Below are positions 36,127 to 42,092 of a stretch of 42,092 nt of DNA, piece after piece. The position numbers and the translations under genes were made by a program. Below the pieces are notes generated by a model. It did no database searches. It was not told the DNA's origin and worked only from the letters and a program-made list of their open reading frames with translations. Origin of the DNA: Verrucomicrobiota bacterium (GTDB lineage: Bacteria > Chlamydiota > Chlamydiia > Chlamydiales > Rhabdochlamydiaceae); contig JAFEGU010000405.1 in the NCBI GenBank assembly GCA_018239725.1, positions 1-42,092 of the forward strand, given 5' to 3'. The first letter of the stretch is position 1. The number at the start of each line of letters is the position of its first letter.

Positions 36127-36162
36127 TGATTTTCCTTTTATCTCTTTTTACAACGATTGTCT

Positions 36163-37338
36163 ATGATTATTTCATCTGAAACCCCATCTTTGAATGCAGC
36201 TATCAGCAAAGCAAACCCAGCACAGGCATGCATCCAAGAGCGTTTTTTGCTGACCAAGGAAGGCTCTTCCAAAAAAACATTCCATGTCTCGCTCAACCTT
36301 GAAAATAGCGGAGTTTCTTTCAAAGTAGGCGATTCGATCGGCATTTTTGCAGAGAACGATCCGATCCTTGTTTCCCATCTGATCGCTGCAATGAAAGCCT
36401 CGGGCGATGAGATGATTCTAGATCCTCGTTCCCAGCAAGAGATCTCGTTAAAGTCATTTTTGTCCCAAAAAGCAAACCTCTCCCGTCTGACCTCTTCATT
36501 CTTAAAGCTGTTTCACGAGCATGAAACGCTTCATGAAAAGAAAAACCACCTCCATCGGATGCTCCAACAAGAGAATAAGCCGCTGCTGTCGCAATATTTA
36601 AGCACTCACGACCCTCTTGACCTTTTCAAAGAGTTTCATGAAGTCAACGCCCCTCTGCAAGAAGTCTGCGCTCAGTTCGGTCCGCTCCTTCCTCGATTCT
36701 ATTCTGTCGCTTCCTCTCAATTAAGCCGTCCAAACTACGTCGATCTTACTGTAGCGCTCTTCACATTTACCCATTCCGGAGAGCAACGGTTTGGCGTCGC
36801 CAGCCATTTCTTATGCAATTTGGCCAAAGTCCAAGAAACCCCGATCCCCATTTATGTCCAGCCTGCGCATCATTTTACTGTTCCTTCCGATGACTCTGCT
36901 CCGATCATCATGATCGGTCCTGGCACGGGAGTTGCAGCGTTTAGAGCTTTTATGCAGGAAAGAATGGCCCGAGGGGCCCAAGGCAAAAATTGGTTGTTCT
37001 TTGGCGAGCGGAACCGGGAGACCGACTATTTCTATCAAGAATATTGGGAAGACCTTGTCAAAGACAAAAAGCTGCGCCTTGACCTCGCATTTTCACGAGA
37101 CCAGGCAGAAAAAGTGTATGTCCAGCACAAAATGATGCAATCGGCATCCGACATATGGCGATGGCTTCAAGAGGGCGCTTACTTTTATGTCTGCGGCGAT
37201 GCTCACCGGATGGCTAAAGATGTCGAAGCAGCCCTTGTACAGATCGCAGTTGAGCAAGGTTCGATGAGCGAAGAATCCGGAAAAGCCTTCGTTAAATCGC
37301 TCCGCACTCAAAAACGCTATCTAGCAGACGTCTATTAA
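36163..37338 (+). CDS. cysJ: CysJ-like NADPH:flavin oxidoreductase lacking the FMN (flavodoxin) domain
   Basis: 391 residues. An FAD-binding domain with connecting helical insert (about 20-235; RFYSVASSQ is the FAD motif, GVASHFLCNL the pyrophosphate contact) is followed by an NADPH-binding domain (IGPGTGVAAFRAFMQER, FFGERNRETDYFYQEYW, YFYVCGDAHRMAKDVEAAL) and the family C-terminus KRYLADVY. This is the reductase half of the CysJ/cytochrome-P450-reductase family; the N-terminal flavodoxin is absent. C. trachomatis CT435 has the same reduced form. The electron acceptor is unknown; no sulfite reductase hemoprotein is in the window. ATG 36163 is preferred to a TTG at 36157; no clear ribosome site is seen. 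Confidence 0.93.
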   Translation: MIISSETPSLNAAISKANPAQACIQERFLLTKEGSSKKTFHVSLNLENSGVSFKVGDSIGIFAENDPILVSHLIAAMKASGDEMILDPRSQQEISLKSFLSQKANLSRLTSSFLKLFHEHETLHEKKNHLHRMLQQENKPLLSQYLSTHDPLDLFKEFHEVNAPLQEVCAQFGPLLPRFYSVASSQLSRPNYVDLTVALFTFTHSGEQRFGVASHFLCNLAKVQETPIPIYVQPAHHFTVPSDDSAPIIMIGPGTGVAAFRAFMQERMARGAQGKNWLFFGERNRETDYFYQEYWEDLVKDKKLRLDLAFSRDQAEKVYVQHKMMQSASDIWRWLQEGAYFYVCGDAHRMAKDVEAALVQIAVEQGSMSEESGKAFVKSLRTQKRYLADVY

Positions 37339-37376
37339 AAGAAAAATCGCTAAATACTGATCATTAATCGCTTACA

Positions 37377-37889
37377 CTATTCGACTGTTGTAAGAATACA
37401 GAAACACTGCAAGCCGTCGCCGCAGCCGAAATCGGTCAGTCCATCTCCAGAAGTCACTGTCATGCCAACTTGATCAGGAGTAATCTTCATCACCTGGGCG
37501 ATTTTTGCGCACATTTCAGGGATTTTTGCTTGAAAACGTGGCCTTTTTCCTTCGATTGTCAGAGCGACATGCTCGATCTGTTGTTTACCCAAGGTCTCAA
37601 GCGCCTTTTCAAGATAGACTTGGCTGTCGGTGATCCCATCCTTATGGCACAGGTCGATTGCAATTTTTCCTAGAATTGGAACCCCCGCGACCGATGTGAT
37701 TGCATTGCAAATGGCATGGAATACCACATCGCCATCGGAATCCGCTGATAGCCCTGGAGCATCCGGAAAAATAAGTCCTGCGACTACGCAGGGCTTTGTA
37801 GAATCTGCGGATAGAAACCGGTGGCTGTCCTGTCCGATCCCTACGCGCACCCTTGGAAATCGGTTTGCCTTTGTACTCAATTCGCTCAT
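37377..37889 (-). CDS. ispF: 2-C-methyl-D-erythritol 2,4-cyclodiphosphate synthase
   Basis: 170 residues. The zinc and substrate motif [10 protein letters not shown] (about 16-25, Asp-x-His ligands) and the [14 protein letters not shown] block (third ligand His) are intact. C-terminal [18 protein letters not shown] replaces the usual T-x-E-x-LGFTGRGEGI wording but keeps the turn, an unusual but chlamydia-like ending. It catalyses the fifth step of the non-mevalonate isoprenoid pathway, which feeds the UppS substrate made elsewhere in this window. It starts 15 bases after the ddl stop, so ddl and ispF are probably one transcript. It ends convergently with the cysJ-like gene. Confidence 0.94.
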   Translation of the reverse strand: MSELSTKANRFPRVRVGIGQDSHRFLSADSTKPCVVAGLIFPDAPGLSADSDGDVVFHAICNAITSVAGVPILGKIAIDLCHKDGITDSQVYLEKALETLGKQQIEHVALTIEGKRPRFQAKIPEMCAKIAQVMKITPDQVGMTVTSGDGLTDFGCGDGLQCFCILTTVE

Positions 37890-37904
37890 TTTAGCATCTC
37901 AGAT

Positions 37905-39011
37905 TTAAAAACTTGTTTTGAGCTTAATTTCTTTTTCATGACGCTCGATGGCAAGCTGGATCAGCCGGTCGATCAGCTCGGCATAGGGAATGCCGCTAGC
38001 CTCCCACAATTTGGGATACATGCTGATCTTCGTAAAACCGGGGATCGTATTGATCTCATTCACCAGAACATCGCCGTTCGGCTTTAAAAAGAAATCCACA
38101 CGCGCCATCCCTTCGCAACAGAGGGCGCGATATGCATCGAGCGCCATATTTTGAATATGGAAAACCAGCTCTTTGTCCAAAACAGCAGGTATTGTAAACA
38201 AAGCGCCATTTTCATCGATATACTTAGCTTCGTAAGAATAAAACTCATGCTGAGGGATCAGCTCGCCGGGCAATGAAGCGATCGGGTTGTCATTTCCGAG
38301 GACCGAGCACTCGATCTCCCTGCCAGGGATAAACTCTTCGATCAACACTTTCCTGTCATATAAAAATGCATCTTCTAACGCAGGGATAAAATCTTTTTTA
38401 TCTTTAACCTTTGCAATGCCGACCGAAGAGCCTAAATTGGCCGGCTTAATGAAGAACGGAAAACCTAACTGCTTAACGACCCCGTCAAAATCGACCTTAT
38501 TTTTATTCATTTCATGCACCGTGATAAAACGTGCGATGGGGATTTCGGCATCCCTTAACAGCCTTTTCATGACATCTTTGTCCATTCCGATAGCAGAACC
38601 TAAGACTCCGGCTCCTACAAATGGGATGTTTGCCAGTTTCAGCAATCCTTGAACAGTCCCATCTTCTCCAAAAGTGCCATGAAGGACGGGGAAAATCACA
38701 TCGAGCTGCAAGGAATCTTGCAGCTGATTGCCCGAATAGCAGATCAGCTCCTTGCGATGTTTTGTGGGGACTAATGCGACAGATTCCTTATGTCCATACA
38801 AATGAACAAGCTTGGGATTATCGGCGTGCATTAAATACTCATAGCCCTTCTTAAGATGCCACTCTCCATTCTTATCGATCGCAATAAGGAACACTTCATA
38901 TTTGCTTTTATCAATCGCATCGATGACATTCTTTGCAGAGATCAATGAAATCTCATGTTCTGCAGATTTTCCACCAAAAAGCACACCTACCCGCAATTTT
39001 TTCGGAGACAT
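37905..39011 (-). CDS. ddl: D-alanine--D-alanine ligase (free-standing)
   Basis: 368 residues, ATP-grasp ligase joining two D-Ala for peptidoglycan precursors. N-terminal VGVLFGGKSAEHEISLISAKNV, ATP loop FIKPANLGSSVGIAKV, EIECSVLG, the omega-loop EFYSYEAKYIDENG and the C-terminal metal site RVDFFLKPNGDVLVNEINTIPGFTKISMYP are all intact. The FYSYEAKY form is typical of D-Ala-D-Ala rather than D-Ala-D-Lac ligases. In Chlamydiaceae Ddl is the C-terminal half of a MurC-Ddl fusion; here it is a separate gene with a normal N-terminus. It precedes ispF by 15 bases and is divergent from the ATP-grasp gene at 39300. Confidence 0.96.
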   Translation of the reverse strand: MSPKKLRVGVLFGGKSAEHEISLISAKNVIDAIDKSKYEVFLIAIDKNGEWHLKKGYEYLMHADNPKLVHLYGHKESVALVPTKHRKELICYSGNQLQDSLQLDVIFPVLHGTFGEDGTVQGLLKLANIPFVGAGVLGSAIGMDKDVMKRLLRDAEIPIARFITVHEMNKNKVDFDGVVKQLGFPFFIKPANLGSSVGIAKVKDKKDFIPALEDAFLYDRKVLIEEFIPGREIECSVLGNDNPIASLPGELIPQHEFYSYEAKYIDENGALFTIPAVLDKELVFHIQNMALDAYRALCCEGMARVDFFLKPNGDVLVNEINTIPGFTKISMYPKLWEASGIPYAELIDRLIQLAIERHEKEIKLKTSF

Positions 39012-39086
39012 AAAAGGACCTTGACTGAAGATTGAACTTAAGAACCAGGCTGACCGGAATCCGCAACTTCCTCATCAACTTATATA

Positions 39087-39259
39087 TATACACATCATGG
39101 TTCAAAAATTGGTTTTGGCTTTGCTGGCATCCCAGACTTTGATCCCGCCTGCATCGACCATGTGTATTCACATGACCTCTTTCGGCGACGGCTATAGCCT
39201 GGTCCAAATTCTGCGCGCCAGCTTTGCCAAATTCCAATTTTTGAACCACTCTGTGTATA
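39087..39259. repeat. Long imperfect palindrome (possible MITE-like element)
   Basis: The two ends are inverted copies: TATACACA (39087-39094) with TGTGTATA (39252-39259), then, after three unmatched bases on each side, a perfect 15-bp match TGGTTCAAAAATTGG (39098-39112) with 39234-39248. Similarity continues inward with gaps (TTTGGC, GCTGGC, CAGA, TTTG) for about 60 bases per arm. Near the centre a separate perfect hairpin CATGTG-TATT-CACATG sits at 39159-39174. The left end is bordered by a run of TA repeats. It fills most of the 288-base gap between divergent ddl and the ATP-grasp gene, which otherwise holds no gene. Confidence 0.75.
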
Positions 39260-39299
39260 CTTGTTTCTGCTAAACTTTGTCCATTACGAATTGAGGACC

Positions 39300-40400
39300 A
39301 TGACCAAAAAACTCCACATCGCAAACACCTTCTTTGAATGGGAGCTCGAGCAATCTTTTCCCAGCTCTCGTACGATCCCAGAAGTCTTGCGCACAAGTCC
39401 TATCTATCTCCAGCTCCAGTTCCTCCCTTTCCTTTATGCGGATGAAAACGATGCTATTTTAGTTTCCCACCCTCCGCTGCCTGAATACGAAACGATCAGG
39501 AAAGAACATGGCCTTCCTAATCTCACTGTATACACTTTCGATACGCTGTTCTCCGATACGGACCTTCAAGTCAATCCCTGGGGGCATTCTGAACTGATTG
39601 CGCGATGGGCTACCTCGCAATACTTACACTGCCCAATGCCTTCATGGGAAATAGTAAAAACAGTGAATTCCAAAGCCTATTCGTTTGCACATTCAAAGAA
39701 CCTTGCAGGTTCAGCGCTTTTGCATAACAAACAAGAAGCTGACGCTTGGCTGAAAAGAACAGAAGGAATACAGAGGGTCCTAAAGACGTGTTTCGGCGTA
39801 TCTGGACGCGGACATATGCATATTCCTTCCGAGACCTCTTCTTCAAGTAAAAAAATAGACCTGTTTTTTGAAAAGGAACTCCGATGCAACCGTCCCGTGA
39901 TTGCAGAACCTTGGGTCGATCGGATCCTGGACTTTAGCACCCAGTGGATCATTTCCCCACAGAAGCAGACCGAATATGCGGGGGCTACGCTATGCATGAA
40001 TGATCCCAAGGGACAGTACCGCTCAAACACCGTTGGCAGCGAGGATTCCGTTTTCGGACCCTACTTGCCATTTCTACTTCAGCATAAGGAAGCCGTGCAG
40101 GGCATTCTCCATAATATGGCACATTTAGGATACTTTGGCCACGTGGGAATCGATGCGATGCTCTATCTCGATGTTGAGACCCGTTCGGCACAGCTTCAAC
40201 CGATTGTAGAAATCAACGCACGCAAAACAATGGGATGGGCAGCAATTCTCTTTCAGAAAAAGCACTTTCCTGACTGCTGCGTTGAGCTCCAGTACCGTTC
40301 TGGATCATGCGGAATCCTCCCTTCGAAGATCGCAATTTCTAATGGGGATCAACTCGAATTCAGACGAAACATCAGCGCAGAAATCAAAAAAAACATGTGA
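39300..40400 (+). CDS. Uncharacterised ATP-grasp-like ligase
   Basis: 366 residues. The C-terminal half shows an ATP-grasp pattern: Lys162 and a small-residue loop (KTCFGVSGRGH, 162-172), the adenine-hinge Glu203 (IAEPWVDRILDFS), GHVGIDAMLY (281-290) and the metal-binding pair Glu304/Asn306 in PIVEINARKTMGWAA. The N-terminal half (about 1-120) has no motif I recognise. There is no signal peptide, so it is cytoplasmic. Families with this pattern usually join a carboxylate to an amine or thiol through an acyl-phosphate; the substrate here is unknown. ATG 39300 is chosen over an upstream TTG because GAGG lies four bases before it. It is divergent from ddl, another ATP-grasp ligase, across a palindrome. 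Confidence 0.82.
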   Translation: MTKKLHIANTFFEWELEQSFPSSRTIPEVLRTSPIYLQLQFLPFLYADENDAILVSHPPLPEYETIRKEHGLPNLTVYTFDTLFSDTDLQVNPWGHSELIARWATSQYLHCPMPSWEIVKTVNSKAYSFAHSKNLAGSALLHNKQEADAWLKRTEGIQRVLKTCFGVSGRGHMHIPSETSSSSKKIDLFFEKELRCNRPVIAEPWVDRILDFSTQWIISPQKQTEYAGATLCMNDPKGQYRSNTVGSEDSVFGPYLPFLLQHKEAVQGILHNMAHLGYFGHVGIDAMLYLDVETRSAQLQPIVEINARKTMGWAAILFQKKHFPDCCVELQYRSGSCGILPSKIAISNGDQLEFRRNISAEIKKNM

Positions 40401-40453
40401 ATATTAATGCTTTGATAGGATATTAATGGATTAACTTGAATCTCGAGTTCGTA

Positions 40454-42092
40454 ATGAAACTGACGTCATCCATCCTCTGGTGCGCAGCGCTTTGCAAAAT
40501 CCTCTGTGCGCCATGCCTTTTCTCTAATGATTACCGATATCGCACAGAGAAAGATTTTATGAATTTGGACTCTGAGAAACCCGCCCAAGCCGAATCCAAA
40601 CGTTCCGACAAACAAAGCATTTCCTCTAGCAAAAAGGGGAAGAATGAGGATCGATTAAGCTCTGAATACAAGAGAAAGTTCAATGACCCTTCGCAGCACA
40701 TAGCTGGCGAAGCGGCCTTGGACACGGACCAGTCTCAAAATGCAGCCAGTCCAAATGCACAAAATCAGACTGAAAGCGGTATATCTTTCCCCTTCATTGC
40801 CGATGAAGCACCCATTGCTCCTCAAGAACCTGTCTTTTCTGTTTCTGAAATAACGCTTCTGTACGAACACCATCAGCGAGAACCTATTTCAATTGAAGAA
40901 CTCAATCAGATCGAGTTCGAATTCTGTGAAAAGAACAACGTTCTTTATGCATATAAAGATGCTTTAAAGCACACCGATTCCAATTGCCAGCACGTCGAAC
41001 TGAGCATCGATGATATCAACAGCGACTCACATACCACAGTTCTTTCAGCAAGCGCGATCCAGTATATTCTCGAAGAGTTACTGAACGCTTTTTATGAACG
41101 GAACATCCATTGGGTGGTGATGCATATCCCCGAGGATGACATTTCCTCTCAAGGAATTGATAAGCGCGAACATGACGACGATGAACTGACCATCCTCATC
41201 TCCGTTCCTGTCATCAAAGAGGTCGGGGTCACCTATGCCGATCCGAACGGCGGTTCTAAGCCCCCCGAAAATTCCAAGCTGTCGAAAAAAATCTGCGATG
41301 AGCTGCCTCTATCCGTCCCTGATCCATCAACAGGAATTCCGGGAGATTTCATCAACTCGAATGTTTTAAACAATTATCTGCATTCTCTGAACCGGCACCC
41401 AAACAGAAGGGTCGACCTAGAGATTGGCCCAACCGATCTGCCAGGAGAAGTCGGCCTTGATTTTATCGTAACGGAAAAACGGCCTTATTATTTTTACTTC
41501 AATGCCAATAACAACGTCCCAAAGCCGATCAACCGCTGGCAGGAATCGGTGGGATTCATCCACACCCAAATGACGGGAAATGATGATATCTTCAAGTTCA
41601 ACGCTTCAACCGACAGCTTTGATAAATTTTATTCCTTCAGCGCCTCCTACGAAGCCCCACTTGGAAGATCGTTAGGAAACCGCTGGGGAATTTCCGGAAG
41701 CTACTCCCGATTTTTATCCGCCGAATTTGCCCTTCCTCAGAACCTTTTTATCGGAACGCAGGCCATTGCCAATCTCGAGTTCATCAGCAATATCGGCCAG
41801 TGGGACAGGCTCTTTTTAGACCTGGATGCGAACTTGCAATACCGTCATATCCATAATGAGGGGCACTTCATTTTCCCCTCCGCCACCAAAAACTTCATCC
41901 TTCCTGAACTTGGCCTCAAATTGATCCAGTTGAAACGGGAAAGCAAGTTGATCGCCTCTTTGTCTGTTCAAAGCACGATCAGCTCCCTATTTTGGGATGT
42001 GAGAAAAGGGCTGGACAACCTCGGGCGTACCGATTTAAGTCCGAACTGGGGCATTGTCCAAGGCGGATTTTATGGCAGCTCGTATCTTGAGT
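40454..42092 (+). CDS. Two-partner-secretion type outer-membrane transporter (FhaC/ShlB-like), 3' end outside window
   Basis: An open frame of 546 codons from ATG 40454 to the window edge. A signal peptide (MKLTSSILWCAALCKILCAPCLF) is followed by a polar Ser/Lys/Asn/Glu-rich stretch (about 35-110) and a POTRA-like region: VFSVSEITLLYEHHQREPISIEEL near 122, then a C-terminal POTRA ending INSNVLNNYLHSLNRHPNRRVDLEIGPTDLPGEVGLDFIVTEKRPYYFYF near 290-340. A beta-barrel with alternating aromatic strands follows (FKFNASTDSFDKFYSFSASYEAPLG, RWGISGSYSRF, RLFLDLDANLQYRHI). This matches the TpsB/FhaC family, which exports large adhesin-like TpsA proteins. No TpsA gene is visible; it may lie beyond the edge. 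The ribosome site is weak. Confidence 0.82.
   Translation, partial: MKLTSSILWCAALCKILCAPCLFSNDYRYRTEKDFMNLDSEKPAQAESKRSDKQSISSSKKGKNEDRLSSEYKRKFNDPSQHIAGEAALDTDQSQNAASPNAQNQTESGISFPFIADEAPIAPQEPVFSVSEITLLYEHHQREPISIEELNQIEFEFCEKNNVLYAYKDALKHTDSNCQHVELSIDDINSDSHTTVLSASAIQYILEELLNAFYERNIHWVVMHIPEDDISSQGIDKREHDDDELTILISVPVIKEVGVTYADPNGGSKPPENSKLSKKICDELPLSVPDPSTGIPGDFINSNVLNNYLHSLNRHPNRRVDLEIGPTDLPGEVGLDFIVTEKRPYYFYFNANNNVPKPINRWQESVGFIHTQMTGNDDIFKFNASTDSFDKFYSFSASYEAPLGRSLGNRWGISGSYSRFLSAEFALPQNLFIGTQAIANLEFISNIGQWDRLFLDLDANLQYRHIHNEGHFIFPSATKNFILPELGLKLIQLKRESKLIASLSVQSTISSLFWDVRKGLDNLGRTDLSPNWGIVQGGFYGSSYLE

Noticed and set aside
38953-39396. 147-residue reverse-strand frame spanning the ddl start, the palindrome and the start of the ATP-grasp gene; part of it (…AVAERGHVNTHG…) loosely recalls the tail of IS605-type OrfB proteins
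   Set aside because: It overlaps two real genes and its middle is dictated by the palindrome. The resemblance is too short and vague to call a transposase remnant; a translated search of 39087-39259 would decide.

Overview
The window is chromosomal DNA from a member of the Chlamydiae, most likely outside the family Chlamydiaceae (an 'environmental' chlamydia of the Waddlia / Parachlamydia / Criblamydia kind; I cannot name the genus). The reasons are marker genes and gene order. EUO-type regulators, a fused SecDF, a sugar-phosphate antiporter of the UhpC type and a CysJ-like reductase lacking the FMN domain are present. Two blocks match the order I remember from Chlamydia trachomatis: dnaE-uhpC-hisS-aspS-mip-trmL-trxA (CT545 to CT539), and plsC-cmk-cdsA-uppS / secDF-recJ / euo / prc / gltX / cysJ / ispF (CT453 down to CT434). 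Departures from Chlamydiaceae include purA, a free-standing ddl, two euo copies, a chloramphenicol-acetyltransferase-like gene and an FhaC-type outer-membrane transporter.

Layout. 1-1840: the tail of an IS30-family transposase, a zone of alternative hairpins, a DUF2608-like gene and a CAT-like acetyltransferase (reverse strand). 1842-7138 (reverse): uhpC then dnaE, with the CAT-like gene one base after dnaE, so it probably rides on the same transcript. 7330-12042 (forward): an unknown protein, then the hisS-aspS-mip operon ending in a clear terminator. 12120-14744: trmL and a 720-residue fusion of a DAACS-type membrane domain with a periplasmic amino-acid-binding domain, the most unusual gene here. 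14787-16010: trxA, tRNA-Leu(CAG) and thiamine diphosphokinase. 16029-20397 (reverse): purA-uppS-cdsA-cmk-plsC, an operon for AMP supply, isoprenoid carrier and phospholipid synthesis. 20713-28563 (forward): secDF, recJ and rlmD. 28556-30295 (reverse): pepF. 30603-31965 (reverse): two euo paralogues, each with its own promoter, the upstream one with its own terminator. 32279-35883 (forward): prc/tsp and gltX. 35923-36126: a tiny lipoprotein in the place where omcA sits in C. trachomatis. 36163-39011: cysJ-like, ispF and ddl. 39087-39259: a long imperfect palindrome. 39300-40400: an uncharacterised ATP-grasp enzyme divergent from ddl. 40454 to the end: the first 546 codons of a two-partner-secretion type outer-membrane protein, open at the window edge.

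Functionally this is mostly core machinery of an obligate intracellular bacterium: replication, tRNA charging, protein export and quality control, envelope lipids and peptidoglycan precursors, and uptake of host metabolites (sugar phosphates, probably amino acids, thiamine). EUO, a repressor of late developmental genes in Chlamydia, is the main visible regulator. The accessory parts are the transporter fusion, the doubled euo, the CAT-like gene in the dnaE transcript, the ATP-grasp gene and palindrome beside ddl, and the TpsB-like gene.
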